The notes beneath the pieces were generated by a model that did no database searches, had not been told where the DNA came from, and was given only the letters and a program-made list of their open reading frames with translations. This document shows, in pieces, positions 52,428-62,169 of a stretch of DNA of 64,000 bases (its first letter is position 1; each line of letters opens with the position of its first letter). The position numbers and the translations under genes were made by a program. The stretch lies in the NCBI RefSeq assembly GCF_009765275.1, contig NZ_VOPH01000005.1, positions 310,001 through 374,000 of the forward strand. The letters run 5' to 3'. Origin of the DNA: Chachezhania sediminis. Its GTDB lineage: Bacteria; Pseudomonadota; Alphaproteobacteria; Rhodobacterales; Rhodobacteraceae.

Positions 52428-53771
52428 CTAGTCTTCGGCCTGCCGTTCCGCCCGAAGCCGGGAAAAATAGTCCAGCCGTTTGCGCAGATCCCGTTCGAAC
52501 CCGCGTTCGACGGGCTGGTACAGGTCCGCCCGCGCCAGACCTTCCGGGAAATAGTCCTGCCCGGAAAACCCGTCCTCGGCATCGTGGTCATAGGCATAGC
52601 CGCGACCGTATCCCTGTTCCCGCATCAGCCGCGTCGGCGCGTTCAGGATATGCTTGGGCGGCGCGACCGATCCGGTCTTTTCCGCCAAGGCCATCGCCGC
52701 CTTGTACGCCACGTAGCCGGCGTTCGATTTGGGCGCCAGCGCCAAGTACAGCACCGCCTGCGCCAGCGCCAGTTCCCCTTCGGGAGAGCCCAGCCGTTCG
52801 TAGGCTTCCCACGCGCCAAGGCAGATGGTCTGGGCCTGCGGGTCGGCCAGGCCGATATCCTCGACCGCCATCCGGGTCAGCCGCCGCGCCAGAAAGCGGG
52901 GATCCTCGCCCCCCTTCAGCATCCGCGCGAACCAGTAGACCGCGGCGTCGGGATCGGATCCACGGACCGATTTGTGAAGAGCCGAGATCAGGTTGTAATG
53001 TTCGTCCCCGGTCTTGTCGTATTTCGTGGCCCGACGCGTCAGCCGCGCCGACAACTGCGCCCGGTCCAGAGGCTCGCCGACCTTCCAGCCCGCCACCTGC
53101 TCGATCAGGTTCAGCGCCGCGCGTCCGTCGCCATCCGCCATCTCGAACAATGCCGCCCGCGCCCCATCGGTCAGGGGCAGTGTCTTGCCCAACTCCGCCT
53201 CGGCCCGGGTGGTCAGGTCTTCCAGATCGGCGTCGGACAGCCGTTCCAGCACCAGAACCTGCGCCCGGCTGAGAAGTGCAGCATTCAGTTCGAAGGACGG
53301 GTTCTCGGTCGTGGCACCGACCAGCAGGATCGTTCCGTCCTCCATGTGCGGCAGGAACCCGTCCTGTTGCGCCTTGTTGAAACGGTGGATCTCGTCGACG
53401 AAGAGAAGCGTCCCCTTCCCGTTCGTACGGCGCATCTTCGCGGCTTCGAAGACCTTCTTCAGGTCCGCCACCCCGGAAAAGATCGCGCTGATCTGGACGA
53501 AGTGCAAGTCGGTTTCCGCCGCCAGCAGCCGCGCGATGGTGGTCTTGCCCACACCCGGCGGCCCCCAGAAGATCAGGCTGGAGAAGTTCCCCGACTCCAG
53601 CATCGCGCCCAGCGGCGCCTCCGGCCCCAGAATCTGGCGCTGGCCGATCACCTCTGCCAGAGTCGCCGGCCGCAGCCGATCTGCCAAGGGTCGCGGAGGA
53701 GCCTTCGCATCGCCCGCGGCCACGGGACGTTCGGGTTCCGACCCCGGCGCGCTGTCGAACAGATCGGCCAT
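52428..53771 (-). CDS. rarA: Replication-associated recombination protein A (MgsA-type AAA+ ATPase)
   Basis: A 447-residue clamp-loader-like AAA+ protein: Walker A GPPGVGKTTIAR (about residues 70-81), Walker B LLFVDEIHRF, sensor ATTENPSFE, then the C-terminal oligomerisation domain with HKSVRGSDPDAAVYWFARML. The N-terminal RPATLAEVIGQ is typical. It acts at stalled replication forks. It starts three bases after the end of the protease gene, so the two are co-transcribed. Confidence 0.96.
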   Translation of the reverse strand: MADLFDSAPGSEPERPVAAGDAKAPPRPLADRLRPATLAEVIGQRQILGPEAPLGAMLESGNFSSLIFWGPPGVGKTTIARLLAAETDLHFVQISAIFSGVADLKKVFEAAKMRRTNGKGTLLFVDEIHRFNKAQQDGFLPHMEDGTILLVGATTENPSFELNAALLSRAQVLVLERLSDADLEDLTTRAEAELGKTLPLTDGARAALFEMADGDGRAALNLIEQVAGWKVGEPLDRAQLSARLTRRATKYDKTGDEHYNLISALHKSVRGSDPDAAVYWFARMLKGGEDPRFLARRLTRMAVEDIGLADPQAQTICLGAWEAYERLGSPEGELALAQAVLYLALAPKSNAGYVAYKAAMALAEKTGSVAPPKHILNAPTRLMREQGYGRGYAYDHDAEDGFSGQDYFPEGLARADLYQPVERGFERDLRKRLDYFSRLRAERQAED

Positions 53772-53774
53772 CCG

Positions 53775-55157
53775 TCAGGTCCGGAAGGCCAGCGAATACC
53801 GGCGCCCTGCCCGCTCGATCTCCAGCCGGACACGGCCGTTCCCGCGGGACAGGGCGGTCGCGACGTCGACGCTGCGATGGATCTCGCGCCCATTGGCCTC
53901 GATCAGCACATCGCCGGGTTGCAGGCCGGCGCGCGCACCCAGCGGGCCCGGGTCCAGCACCGCCACGCCATCGGCCTGCATCGACAGGTCATAACGCGCG
54001 ATGATTGCGGGATTGATCCGCCCGACTGTCAGGCCCGGCAGGGCGCTCGAGTCGTCCAGGACCGTTTCCTCTGCCGGCGGGTCGTCGGGGGCGTCGATCA
54101 TCTCGACCGCAATATCCTCGGCCTTGCCGTCCCGGACGCGGGTCACGATGGCCGTGTGCCCCATCCCGGCGGTGGTCATGCGAAAGACCATCTCGGGCGG
54201 GGAATTCACGTCCAACCCGTCCACGTCCGTGATCACGTCGCCCACGGCAAAACCCGCTGCCTTGAAGGGGCTGGCATCGTGGAGGTCGGAAATAAGCACA
54301 CCGCCCGGCAGGTCCAGACCCAGCACGCCGGCCATGTCGCCGTCGACGTCTTGCCCGGCGATCCCGGCCCAGGGACGGTGGAACCGGTCCCGCCCGGCCT
54401 GGGCCTGCGCCAGGAATTCACGGACAAGGTTGGCGGGAATCGCGAAGCCGATCCCGTTCGACCCACCCGATCGGGACAGGATCGCGGCGTTGATGCCGAT
54501 GAGGTCCCCGTTCACGTCCACCAGCGCCCCGCCCGAATTGCCCGGGTTGATCGGCGCATCGGTCTGCAGGAAATAGCTCCACGCATTGCCGCGGATCACG
54601 CCGGACCGGGCAAGGCCCGAGACGATTCCGCTGGTCACGGTCTGGCCCACGCCGAAAGGGTTGCCGATGGCCAGCACCAGTTCACCCACCTCGACCGCAT
54701 CGCTGTCGCGCAGGGACAGGGCCGGCAGGTCATGGGCATCTTCCATCTGAAGGACAGCCAGGTCGGCCTCCTGATCCGCTAGCAGGACGGTCGCCTTGAA
54801 TTCCCGACGGTCGGTCAGGACGACACGAATGTCATCGGCGCCCCCCACCACGTGGTAGTTCGAAACGACCAACCCGTCGGATCCCAGGATCACGCCCGAC
54901 CCCAGCGAGTTTTCCACCCGCGGGCGGGGCGTACCGAAGCCGCGGAAGAAATCCTCGAAGAACGGATCGCCTGCGAAGGGGCTGGTCGTGCCTTGGGTGA
55001 TGCGCCGGGCATAGATGTTGACCACGGCCGGCGCCGTCTTCTTCACCACCGGGGCGAAGGACAACGAGATTTCGGCCTGTGAGGCAGGAACGCTTGTGTC
55101 GGCCCCGGCAGGGGTGACCGCCAGAACGGTCAGACAGAATACGACAAGTCGGATCAT
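53775..55157 (-). CDS. Periplasmic HtrA/Deg-family serine protease
   Basis: A 460-residue protease: signal peptide (residues 1-19), trypsin-like domain with the triad H in VVSNYHVVGG, D in EADLAVLQ and S in INPGNSGGALV (about residue 210), then two PDZ domains (about 275-360 and 385-455). It degrades or refolds damaged periplasmic proteins. ATG 55157 starts the signal peptide; upstream in-frame codons belong to the terminator region. It is read with rarA; the ribosomal operon's terminator lies just upstream. Confidence 0.95.
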   Translation of the reverse strand: MIRLVVFCLTVLAVTPAGADTSVPASQAEISLSFAPVVKKTAPAVVNIYARRITQGTTSPFAGDPFFEDFFRGFGTPRPRVENSLGSGVILGSDGLVVSNYHVVGGADDIRVVLTDRREFKATVLLADQEADLAVLQMEDAHDLPALSLRDSDAVEVGELVLAIGNPFGVGQTVTSGIVSGLARSGVIRGNAWSYFLQTDAPINPGNSGGALVDVNGDLIGINAAILSRSGGSNGIGFAIPANLVREFLAQAQAGRDRFHRPWAGIAGQDVDGDMAGVLGLDLPGGVLISDLHDASPFKAAGFAVGDVITDVDGLDVNSPPEMVFRMTTAGMGHTAIVTRVRDGKAEDIAVEMIDAPDDPPAEETVLDDSSALPGLTVGRINPAIIARYDLSMQADGVAVLDPGPLGARAGLQPGDVLIEANGREIHRSVDVATALSRGNGRVRLEIERAGRRYSLAFRT

Positions 55158-55230
55158 CGAACGGGTCCTTTTCTGCTTCGGATATGCGGGGGCCGCCCGG
55201 GGGATGCAAGTCACCATCTCCCGAACGGCA

Positions 55231-55264
55231 AAACGCCCCGGCCAGGGATCTGACCGGGGCGTTT
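55231..55264. terminator. Terminator after rplQ (end of the ribosomal operon)
   Basis: An 11-bp perfect stem AAACGCCCCGG (55231-55241)/CCGGGGCGTTT (55254-55264). On the minus strand it lies 24 bases after the rplQ stop and runs out into TTTTGCC, a short T-run. It separates the alpha operon from the Deg protease gene. Confidence 0.8.
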
Positions 55265-55287
55265 CGGAATTCCGTGGCACCGAAGGA

Positions 55288-55707
55288 TTACTCCTCGGCG
55301 GCCTCTTCTGCGGCGACGCGGGCCTTGTCGGCGGCGCCTTTTGCGTTCGGATCGCGGTCAACCAGTTCGATGATCGCCATCGGCGCCATGTCGCCATACC
55401 GGAAGCCGGCTTTCAGGATCCGGACATAGCCGCCCTGACGGTCCTTGTAGCGCGGGCCCAGGACTTCGAACAGCTTGGCGACGTCCTTGTCTTCCTTCAG
55501 GCGCGATGCGGCGTTGCGGCGGGCGTGCAGGTCACCGCGCTTGGCGAGGGTGATCAGCTTTTCCACGATCGGACGCAGTTCCTTGGCCTTGGGCAGCGTC
55601 GTCTTGATCTGCTCGTGCTCGATCAGCGAGCCGGCCATGTTGGCCCAGAGAGCCTTGCGGTGTTCGTGGGTACGGTTGAGGCGGCGGTATCCGCGGGCGT
55701 GACGCAT
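55288..55707 (-). CDS. rplQ: 50S ribosomal protein L17
   Basis: 139 residues. [20 protein letters not shown] and [20 protein letters not shown] are the L17 core; the C-terminal 20 residues are an Ala/Glu-rich tail common in alphaproteobacteria. Last gene of the alpha operon, separated from rpoA by 204 bases that hold three palindromes instead of the usual short gap. Confidence 0.98.
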   Translation of the reverse strand: MRHARGYRRLNRTHEHRKALWANMAGSLIEHEQIKTTLPKAKELRPIVEKLITLAKRGDLHARRNAASRLKEDKDVAKLFEVLGPRYKDRQGGYVRILKAGFRYGDMAPMAIIELVDRDPNAKGAADKARVAAEEAAEE

Positions 55708-55802
55708 GGGTTTATCCTTTCACGTGTTTTGCTTTGTCCGGCGGTGCCTGCGTACGGCCCGCTCTCCTTGGGGCGGAATGCCCGGTCTTTCCCTGGTCGA
55801 AA

Positions 55803-55823
55803 GGTGCGTTCAGACCACGCACC
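55803..55823. repeat. GGTGCGT/ACGCACC palindrome, copy 1
   Basis: Seven-base arms GGTGCGT (55803-55809) and ACGCACC (55817-55823), loop TTCAGACC-like, in the rpoA-rplQ gap. First of five related copies in this ribosomal region. Confidence 0.65.
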
Positions 55824-55843
55824 CTGCGGCTCTGTTTTGCGTT

Positions 55844-55863
55844 GGGCGGGGTTCACCCCGCCC
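55844..55863. repeat. GGGCGGGG/CCCCGCCC palindrome
   Basis: Perfect 8-bp arms with loop TTCA, in the rpoA-rplQ gap; same core as the palindromes flanking the hxlR-side repeat at 27.6-27.8 kb. Confidence 0.65.
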
Positions 55864-55880
55864 TACCGGTCGGTCTTGCG

Positions 55881-55910
55881 GTAGGGTGCGTGGTTCCCAC
55901 GCACCGCTAC
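55881..55910. repeat. GGTGCGTGG/CCACGCACC palindrome, copy 2
   Basis: Arms 55885-55893 and 55897-55905 with loop TTC, extended by GTAG (55881-55884)/CTAC (55907-55910) around one bulged base. It ends just past the rpoA stop. CCCTACC at 55861-55867 also pairs with GGTAGGG at 55880-55886, linking it to the preceding palindrome. Confidence 0.75.
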
Positions 55911-55911
55911 A

Positions 55912-56928
55912 TCAAAACGCGTCGTCGAACTTCTTCGCCAGATCTTCGATGTTGTCGGGCGGCCAGTCCTCGACATCCATGCCGAGGTGCAGGCCCATGC
56001 CGGACAGCACTTCCTTGATCTCGTTCAGCGACTTGCGGCCGAAGTTCGGGGTGCGCAGCATCTCGGCTTCGGTTTTCTGGATCAGGTCGCCGATATAGAC
56101 GATGTTGTCGTTCTTCAGGCAGTTGGCCGAACGGACCGAAAGTTCCAGCTCGTCCACCTTCTTCAGAAGCAGCGGGTTGAATTCCAGCCCGTCGTCGTCG
56201 TCCTGGCGGCCAGCCGATTCCGGCTCGTCGAAGTTCACGAAGACCGACAGCTGGTCCTGCAGGATCCGCGCGGCATAGGCCACGGCGTCGTCCGGCGTGA
56301 CCGATCCGTCCGTCTCGATCTTCATGGTCAGCTTGTCGTAGTCCAGCACCTGGCCCTCACGGGTGGGCTGCACTTCGTAGGAGACCTTCTTGACCGGCGA
56401 ATAGATCGCGTCGATCGGGATCAGGCCGATGGGCGCATCTTCCGGCTTGTTCTTTTCCGCCGATACATAGCCCTTGCCGGTGTTGACCGTCAGTTCCATG
56501 TACAGCTCGGCGCCGTCGTCCAGGTGGCAGATCACGTGATCGCGGTTCAGGATCTCGATCCCGGCGCTTTCGGTGATGTCACCCGCAGTCACGACACCCG
56601 GGCCACGCTTGGTCACGGTGACCCGCTTGGGGCCTTCGACGTCCATGCGCAAGGCGACGGCTTTCAGGTTCAGGATGATGTCGGTGACATCTTCCCGGAC
56701 ACCGGCCACCGACGAGAACTCGTGCAGGACGTTGTCGATCTGAACCGACGTCACCGCAGCACCCTGCAGCGACGACAGCAGGATCCGGCGCAGGGCGTTG
56801 CCCAGCGTCAGGCCGAAGCCACGTTCCAGCGGTTCAGCGACGACGGTGGCCTGCCGCGCCGGGTCGTTGCCCGGCCGCACGTCCAGCTGGGTCGGTTTGA
56901 TTAGCTCAGCCCAGTTCTTGTGGATCAT
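55912..56928 (-). CDS. rpoA: RNA polymerase alpha subunit
   Basis: 338 residues, the usual alphaproteobacterial length. The N-terminal assembly domain shows [22 protein letters not shown]; the C-terminal domain shows [16 protein letters not shown] and [19 protein letters not shown] 56928 has TGGAGGGA upstream. It is preceded by a hairpin in the rpsK-rpoA gap, so expression may be uncoupled from the upstream ribosomal genes. Confidence 0.99.
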   Translation of the reverse strand: MIHKNWAELIKPTQLDVRPGNDPARQATVVAEPLERGFGLTLGNALRRILLSSLQGAAVTSVQIDNVLHEFSSVAGVREDVTDIILNLKAVALRMDVEGPKRVTVTKRGPGVVTAGDITESAGIEILNRDHVICHLDDGAELYMELTVNTGKGYVSAEKNKPEDAPIGLIPIDAIYSPVKKVSYEVQPTREGQVLDYDKLTMKIETDGSVTPDDAVAYAARILQDQLSVFVNFDEPESAGRQDDDDGLEFNPLLLKKVDELELSVRSANCLKNDNIVYIGDLIQKTEAEMLRTPNFGRKSLNEIKEVLSGMGLHLGMDVEDWPPDNIEDLAKKFDDAF

Positions 56929-57003
56929 GTGTATCCCTCCATTCCTGATCGTTTCCCATGTCCGGCAAGAAACGATCGCCCGAGGTGAATTCGTCGACGG
57001 CCA

Positions 57004-57028
57004 AAGGCCGCGCAATCGGCGCGGCCTT
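57004..57028 (-). terminator. Hairpin between rpsK and rpoA
   Basis: Arms AAGGCCGCGC (57004-57013) and GCGCGGCCTT (57019-57028), five-base loop. On the minus strand it follows the rpsK stop by 18 bases and continues into CTTTGG. It looks like a weak terminator or attenuator inside the operon. Confidence 0.55.
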
Positions 57029-57046
57029 CGAAAGTTGGGTGAAAGG

Positions 57047-57442
57047 TCAGACGCGCCGACGCTTCGGCGGGCGGCAGCCGTTGTGCGCGATCGGCGTCAC
57101 GTCGCGGATCGAGTTGATGTTGAAGCCGACGGCAGCCAGGGCGCGCAGGGCGCTCTCGCGGCCCGAACCCGGCCCCTGCACTTCGACGTCCAGCGTCTTC
57201 ACACCGTGTTCCTGCGCCTTGCGGCCGGCATCTTCGGCGGCCATCTGGGCGGCGTAAGGGGTCGATTTGCGCGAGCCCTTGAAGCCCATGGTGCCAGCCG
57301 ACGACCATGCGATCGCATTGCCCTGCACGTCCGAGATCAGGATCTTGGTGTTGTTGAAGGTCGAGTTCACATGAGCAACGCCGGTGGCGATGTTCTTGGA
57401 AACCTTCTTTTTGCCGCCTGCGCGGCGGGTATCGCGTGCCAT
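57047..57442 (-). CDS. rpsK: 30S ribosomal protein S11
   Basis: 131 residues. [50 protein letters not shown] and the C-terminal [15 protein letters not shown] are the S11 signature. It starts 15 bases after rpsM ends. The decoding-site platform protein; sequence is normal throughout. Confidence 0.99.
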   Translation of the reverse strand: MARDTRRAGGKKKVSKNIATGVAHVNSTFNNTKILISDVQGNAIAWSSAGTMGFKGSRKSTPYAAQMAAEDAGRKAQEHGVKTLDVEVQGPGSGRESALRALAAVGFNINSIRDVTPIAHNGCRPPKRRRV

Positions 57443-57457
57443 TGTCCGATCTCTCCC

Positions 57458-57826
57458 TTACTTCTTCTTGCCGGCGATCGGCTTGGCCGGGCCCTTGCGG
57501 GTCCGTGCGTTCGTGTGGGTCCGCTGACCGCGCACGGGGAGGTTACGGCGATGGCGCAGACCGCGGTAGCAGCCCAGGTCCATCAGACGTTTGATGTTCA
57601 TCTGCGTTTCACGGCGCAGGTCGCCTTCGACCGTGAAGTTCGCGTCGATATGTTCGCGGATCTGCAACACTTCGGCGTCCGAGAGTTCATTCACGCGACG
57701 CGCCGGGTCGATGCCCACCGCTTCGCAGATGCTCTTGGCCGAGGTGTGACCGATTCCGGTGATGTAGGTAAGCGCAATGGGAACCCGCTTGGCAGTCGGG
57801 ATGTTTACGCCGGCAATACGTGCCAC
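57458..57826 (-). CDS. rpsM: 30S ribosomal protein S13
   Basis: 122 residues, starting at GTG 57826 (coding [10 protein letters not shown]), with AGGAT about ten bases upstream. [15 protein letters not shown] and the C-terminal [17 protein letters not shown] are typical. It follows adk after an unusually long 259-base gap. A GTG start is uncommon for this gene and may trim its translation. Confidence 0.99.
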   Translation of the reverse strand: MARIAGVNIPTAKRVPIALTYITGIGHTSAKSICEAVGIDPARRVNELSDAEVLQIREHIDANFTVEGDLRRETQMNIKRLMDLGCYRGLRHRRNLPVRGQRTHTNARTRKGPAKPIAGKKK

Positions 57827-58013
57827 GTGGTCTTATCCTTTTTCGTTGCGGTTCCGTAACCCCAGAACCTTTTTTCACAACGCCGGGTGCAAGCACCCGA
57901 GCATCTGTATTGAGACGAATCGATCCGTCCGGCCGCGACCGGCAAAAACCTGATTCTGTTGCGAGACACCGGCTCTTAAGAGGATTGCAACAATTCGTCA
58001 AGGCCGGTGGATC

Positions 58014-58036
58014 GGCGGCGTGGTCAAATCGCCGCC
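58014..58036 (-). terminator. Hairpin after adk
   Basis: Arms GGCGGCG (58014-58020) and CGCCGCC (58030-58036), nine-base loop, 49 bases past the adk stop on the minus strand, in the 259-base adk-rpsM gap. No T-run follows; the gap is AT-richer than the genes and may hold a promoter for rpsM-rpsK. Confidence 0.4.
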
Positions 58037-58085
58037 AAATCGGTCAGATTGAATTCAAAGCAATTCAAACAACAAATAAAAGAGG

Positions 58086-58733
58086 TCACGCCTCGTCCAT
58101 GACTTTCGCGATGGCGGCACGCACCGCCGCCATGTCGGCCAGGCCGTCGACAGTCGCCAGAAGGCCCTTTGCATAATAGTAGCCGATCAGCGGGGATGTC
58201 TTCTTGTAGTATTCCATCAGCCGCGTCTTGAGGCTTTCCTCGTTATCGTCGGCACGGCGCTTGAACTCGGTCCCGCCGCAGTTCGTGCACTTGCCATCGG
58301 CCGGGATCGGCTTGGTCTTGTCGTTGTAGACCTCGCCGCAGGTGCCGCAGGTCGACCGGGCGGTGATACGTTCAACCAGCGCCTCGTCATCGACTTCCAT
58401 GGCGATGGCGGCGCCCAGCTCCTGACCTTCCTCGGCCAAGAGCGTGGCCAGCGCATCGGCCTGCCCCAGCGTCCGGGGAAAGCCGTCGAAAATGAAGCCG
58501 GCGCCCTTCACGGTTTCCAGCTTCTCGCGGATCAGGCCGATCACGATCTCGTCGGTCACCAGCTGACCGCGGTCCATCACATCGGCCACGATCTTGCCCA
58601 TCTCGGTGCCGCTGGTGCGGGCTTCGCGCAGCATGTCGCCGGTGGACAGCTGCACCATGCCGCGGTTTTCGACGAGGTAACGCGCTTGCGTTCCCTTTCC
58701 CGCACCCGGCGGGCCCAACAGGATAATGTTCAT
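58086..58733 (-). CDS. adk: Adenylate kinase
   Basis: A 215-residue long-form kinase: P-loop [12 protein letters not shown] (residues 7-18), [14 protein letters not shown], and a LID with [10 protein letters not shown] and KCTNCGGTE, four cysteines for zinc as in Gram-positive and many alphaproteobacterial enzymes. It interconverts ATP, AMP and ADP. ATG 58733 has GGGGAAG upstream. It lies between secY and rpsM, as common in bacteria. Confidence 0.97.
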   Translation of the reverse strand: MNIILLGPPGAGKGTQARYLVENRGMVQLSTGDMLREARTSGTEMGKIVADVMDRGQLVTDEIVIGLIREKLETVKGAGFIFDGFPRTLGQADALATLLAEEGQELGAAIAMEVDDEALVERITARSTCGTCGEVYNDKTKPIPADGKCTNCGGTEFKRRADDNEESLKTRLMEYYKKTSPLIGYYYAKGLLATVDGLADMAAVRAAIAKVMDEA

Positions 58734-58768
58734 GATCTTCCCCACTGCCCGTGTGCGGTCGGCGCCGG

Positions 58769-60133
58769 TCAGCGCCGCACGGGACTCCGCTTCGTTCGCT
58801 TCTTGCTTTTACCGCGCAGTTGGGACTTTTCAATCAGCCCCTCGTACTGGTGCGCCAAAAGGTGGCTCTGGACCTGCTGGATCGTGTCCATCGTGACCGA
58901 CACCACAATCAGCACCGAAGTACCGCCGAAATAGAACGGGATCGAGAACTGGCCCCGCAGGATTTCCGGGAAGATACAGATCGCGGCCAGATAGGCAGAA
59001 CCCAGCACCAGAACCCGGTTCACCACGTATTCGATATACTCTGCCGTCCGCTTACCCGGGCGGATACCCGGAATAAAACCGTTCTGTTTCTTGAGGTTAT
59101 CGGAAACGTCGTCCGGCTTGAACGAAACATTGAACGTGTAGAAGTAGGTGAAGAACACGATCATCAGCACGAAGAACAGCAGGTAAAGCGGCTGCCCCGG
59201 GCCGAAATAGGCCAGCAGGGTCGACATGATCGGGCCCGTCGCCGTCGTCGCCGAGAAGGTCGAAATCGTGACCGGAAGCAGCAGAAGCGACGACGCGAAG
59301 ATCGCCGGGATCACGCCCGCGGGGTTGACTTTGACCGGAAGGTGCGACGATCCGCCGTCATAGACTTTCATGCCGACCTGGCGGCGCGGGTACTGAATAT
59401 GGATCTTCCGCAGGGCGCGTTCCATGAAGACCACGAAGGTGATCATGGCGATCACGGCAATGATCACCCCAATGATCACGCCGGGGCTGACGGCACCGGA
59501 TCGGCCCGAAGCCAGGAACTGCGCCAGCGCCGCCGGGATCTCGGCGATGATACCGACGAAGATGATCAGGGACACGCCGTTGCCTACGCCGCGGGCGGTG
59601 ATCTGTTCGCCCAGCCACATCAGGAACATCGTGCCGCCGACCAGTGTGATCATGGTCGAGACGATGAAGAACATGCCCGGCGTCGTCACCAGGTCGCCCG
59701 ACTGAAGCGACACGGCCAGGCCGTAGGCCTGCACCGTCGCCAGAAGCACCGTGCCATAGCGGGTGTACTGGTTGATCTTCTTGCGGCCTTGTTCGCCTTC
59801 CTTCTTCAGCTGCTCCATCGCCGGCACCATGGCCGTCAGCAACTGAACGATGATCGAGGCGGAAATGTAGGGCATGATGCCCAGGGCAAAGACACCCATG
59901 CGGCCCAGCGCGCCGCCGGTGAACATCGACACCATGCCGCCGATGCCCTGTCCGGCCTCGGCCATGAACTGGCGCAGCGCCACCGCATCGATCCCCGGCA
60001 CCGGAATGAAGGTGCCCAGCCGGTAGACGACCAGCAGGATCAGCGTGAAGATGATGCGCTTGCGAAGTTCCGTTGCCTTGCCCAGCGCAGCCCAGCTGGT
60101 GTTTGCGGCCATCTGTTCGGCAGCTGATACCAT
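58769..60133 (-). CDS. secY: Preprotein translocase subunit SecY
   Basis: 454 residues, ten predicted helices. [20 protein letters not shown] at the start, [14 protein letters not shown], the cytoplasmic loop [18 protein letters not shown] and [18 protein letters not shown] are family blocks. It is the channel of the Sec translocon. It follows rplO by 109 bases with a hairpin in the gap, and adk starts 35 bases after it. Confidence 0.99.
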   Translation of the reverse strand: MVSAAEQMAANTSWAALGKATELRKRIIFTLILLVVYRLGTFIPVPGIDAVALRQFMAEAGQGIGGMVSMFTGGALGRMGVFALGIMPYISASIIVQLLTAMVPAMEQLKKEGEQGRKKINQYTRYGTVLLATVQAYGLAVSLQSGDLVTTPGMFFIVSTMITLVGGTMFLMWLGEQITARGVGNGVSLIIFVGIIAEIPAALAQFLASGRSGAVSPGVIIGVIIAVIAMITFVVFMERALRKIHIQYPRRQVGMKVYDGGSSHLPVKVNPAGVIPAIFASSLLLLPVTISTFSATTATGPIMSTLLAYFGPGQPLYLLFFVLMIVFFTYFYTFNVSFKPDDVSDNLKKQNGFIPGIRPGKRTAEYIEYVVNRVLVLGSAYLAAICIFPEILRGQFSIPFYFGGTSVLIVVSVTMDTIQQVQSHLLAHQYEGLIEKSQLRGKSKKRTKRSPVRR

Positions 60134-60156
60134 GGAGAGGTCTCTTCTAACGGCAA

Positions 60157-60190
60157 CGCCGCCCGGAGCCGTTTTCCGGCACGGGCGGCG
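60157..60190 (-). terminator. Hairpin between rplO and secY
   Basis: Arms CGCCGCCCG (60157-60165) and CGGGCGGCG (60182-60190) with an inner GCCGG/CCGGC pairing. On the minus strand it lies 52 bases past the rplO stop; no T-run follows. Candidate attenuator or mRNA-processing structure. Confidence 0.45.
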
Positions 60191-60242
60191 TCTGGGAAAA
60201 CTAGGAGGTTAGATAGACCGCGTTCATGCGGCCCACAACCCG

Positions 60243-60716
60243 TCAGGCCGTCGCGGCTGCTGCCGCCACGGTGAGCGAGCCGCCCGCCTTCTCGACAGCC
60301 GCCACGGCCGCGGCGGATGCCCCGGTCACAGTCAGCGTCAGAGCTGCGGTCACGTCACCCTTGGCCAGCACGCGGACGCCGTCCAGCTTGCGGCGCACCA
60401 GGCCAGACGCGACCAGCACATCCTCGGTCACCGGCTGACCGGCGTCGATCTTGCCGGCGTCGACGAACTTCTGGATCAGGCCCAGGTTGACGACAGCGTA
60501 ATCCTTGCGGTTCGGCTTGTTGAAGCCACGCTTGGGCAGGCGCTGGTAGAGCGGCATCTGGCCGCCTTCGTAGCCGTTGATGGCCACGCCCGAGCGAGAT
60601 TTCTGACCCTTGATACCGCGGCCGGCGGTCTTGCCCTTGGACGAACCCGGGCCACGTGCAACGCGGCGGGCCTTTTTGGCGGCGCCGGGATTGTCGCGCA
60701 GTTCATTCAGTTTCAT
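60243..60716 (-). CDS. rplO: 50S ribosomal protein L15
   Basis: 157 residues. [42 protein letters not shown] is the L15 N-terminal core and [17 protein letters not shown] follows. The Ala-rich C-terminus is slightly long. It is separated from rpmD by 444 bases, much more than in most spc operons. Confidence 0.98.
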   Translation of the reverse strand: MKLNELRDNPGAAKKARRVARGPGSSKGKTAGRGIKGQKSRSGVAINGYEGGQMPLYQRLPKRGFNKPNRKDYAVVNLGLIQKFVDAGKIDAGQPVTEDVLVASGLVRRKLDGVRVLAKGDVTAALTLTVTGASAAAVAAVEKAGGSLTVAAAAATA

Positions 60717-61085
60717 GTCGCTTCTCCTGACCGGAAGCGCCCCTCGAAGCGATATGGGGCGAACACGGCTTTTCTTTGTGTTGATTCCATGGCCCGACGG
60801 ACCACCGGCCGCGTATAGGACCTGTCCGCCCCGCGTGCAAGTCCACGCCGGGCTGCGACACTGCCAAAATCATGTGTCAGCGCGATTCAGGCACCGGGAT
60901 TCCGCTGCCAAGACGGGCGGCGGGAGGGCCTGATCGGGCACGCAGCCCTTGCAGTTTCACGCAGGCCTTGCAGATTGTCGTACCGCGTGTCTCCGATTGC
61001 CCCAGATCAACACCTGCTTCTTGTCTGCCTTCGAAGGTTCAGCGGCTTGGCGCTCGCTCCTCACCCCCTGCCCCGAAACGCGAAA

Positions 61086-61105
61086 CGCCCCGCTTTCGCG
61101 GGGCG
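61086..61105 (-). terminator. Terminator-like hairpin after rpmD
   Basis: Arms CGCCCCGC (61086-61093) and GCGGGGCG (61098-61105), four-base loop TTTC. On the minus strand it lies 55 bases after the rpmD stop and is followed by TTTCGCGTTTCG, a weak T-rich run. Confidence 0.6.
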
Positions 61106-61124
61106 CCTGCCGATCTTGCCTTCC

Positions 61125-61145
61125 GGTGTGTGGGATCCACGCACC
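61125..61145. repeat. GGTGTGTGG/CCACGCACC palindrome, copy 3
   Basis: Nine-base arms 61125-61133 and 61137-61145, one G-T pair, loop GAT, 15 bases after the rpmD stop. Confidence 0.65.
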
Positions 61146-61160
61146 GATCGAGGAATGCGA

Positions 61161-61349
61161 TCACTCGCGCTCTTCGATGATCTCCACCAGGTGCGGGATC
61201 TTGGCGACCATGCCGCGGATCGCGGGCGTGTCTTCCAGTTCGCGCGTCTTGTGCATCTTGTTCAGGCCCAGGCCCACCAGCGTCTGACGCTGGACGGCGG
61301 GGCGGCGGATCGGGGAACCGATCTGCTTGACGACGATCGTCTTTGCCAT
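61161..61349 (-). CDS. rpmD: 50S ribosomal protein L30
   Basis: 62 residues. [21 protein letters not shown] and [21 protein letters not shown] are the L30 core. It starts 13 bases after rpsE ends. The normal downstream neighbour rplO is displaced by a 444-base gap. Confidence 0.97.
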   Translation of the reverse strand: MAKTIVVKQIGSPIRRPAVQRQTLVGLGLNKMHKTRELEDTPAIRGMVAKIPHLVEIIEERE

Positions 61350-61362
61350 GGTGCGCTACTCC

Positions 61363-61944
61363 TTACGCTTCTGCCGGCTCGGCAGCTGCAGCGGCGGGGG
61401 CCTCATCCTTCTTGGACAGGATGTCGGCGACCTTCTTGCCGCGGCGCTGGGCCACCATGCGGGGCGACTGCTCTTTCTGCAGGCCGTCGATGGTGGCGCG
61501 GATCATGTTGTAGGGGTTCTGCGAACCCAGCGATTTCGACACGACGTCCTTGATGCCCAGCATCTCGAACACGGCGCGCATCGGACCACCCGCGATGATC
61601 CCGGTCCCTTCCGGAGCCGACCGCATGATGACCTTGCCGGCGCCCCAGCGGCCCGCCATGTCGTGGTGCAGCGTACGGCCTTCGCGCAGCGGCACACGGA
61701 TCATCTTGCGCTTGGCCTGTTCGGTGGCCTTGCGGATCGCTTCCGGAACTTCCTTGGCCTTGCCCTTGCCAAAGCCGACGCGGCCCTTCTGGTCGCCAAC
61801 GACGACCAGAGCAGCAAAGCCGAAGCGCTTGCCGCCCTTCACGGTCTTCGACACACGGTTGATCGCGACCAGGCGGTCTGCGAATTCCGGAGTTTCGTCG
61901 CGGTCGCGACGGTTGCCCCGGCGGTTGTTATCACGTTCTGCCAT
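61363..61944 (-). CDS. rpsE: 30S ribosomal protein S5
   Basis: 193 residues. [18 protein letters not shown] (near residue 24), [19 protein letters not shown] and the C-terminal [19 protein letters not shown] are typical; an Ala/Glu-rich tail ends it. ATG 61944 (MAERDNN) is preferred over the in-frame 61959 codon, which adds a non-conserved stub. A 225-base gap separates it from rplR. Confidence 0.98.
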   Translation of the reverse strand: MAERDNNRRGNRRDRDETPEFADRLVAINRVSKTVKGGKRFGFAALVVVGDQKGRVGFGKGKAKEVPEAIRKATEQAKRKMIRVPLREGRTLHHDMAGRWGAGKVIMRSAPEGTGIIAGGPMRAVFEMLGIKDVVSKSLGSQNPYNMIRATIDGLQKEQSPRMVAQRRGKKVADILSKKDEAPAAAAAEPAEA

Positions 61945-62055
61945 GCGGCATTCCTTCAATCCTGGCGCCCGTGCGCCGGTTCGGGTCGATCACAGTGGAC
62001 CGCGATCTGGCGCGGGCCCTCGATCATCGAGGCAGGCAAAGCTGCCTACACGAAA

Positions 62056-62076
62056 GGTGCGTGGAGACCACGCACC
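62056..62076. repeat. GGTGCGTGG/CCACGCACC palindrome, copy 4
   Basis: Perfect nine-base arms 62056-62064 and 62068-62076, loop AGA, in the 225-base rplR-rpsE gap. A small GGCAG/CTGCC hairpin (62031-62046) lies beside it. Confidence 0.75.
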
Positions 62077-62138
62077 CTACAGTCCTTGTGCCCCCGGGAC
62101 GGACCGAAACCCGTACCCAAGGCCGATCTGCGCGGCAG

Positions 62139-62159
62139 GGTGCGTGACGACCACGCACC
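62139..62159. repeat. GGTGCGTG/CACGCACC palindrome, copy 5
   Basis: Eight-base arms 62139-62146 and 62152-62159, loop ACGAC, ten bases past the rplR stop on the minus strand. Same core as the other four copies. Confidence 0.7.
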
Positions 62160-62169
62160 GCAACCGTCC

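Larger units (their letters stand above)
60717..61160. other. Long gap inside the spc operon (rpmD-rplO)
   Basis: 444 bases without a supported gene, where rpmD and rplO usually lie a few bases apart. It holds a terminator-like hairpin (61086-61105) and one copy of the GGTGCGTGG palindrome (61125-61145). It may contain a separate promoter for rplO-secY-adk. Confidence 0.6.
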
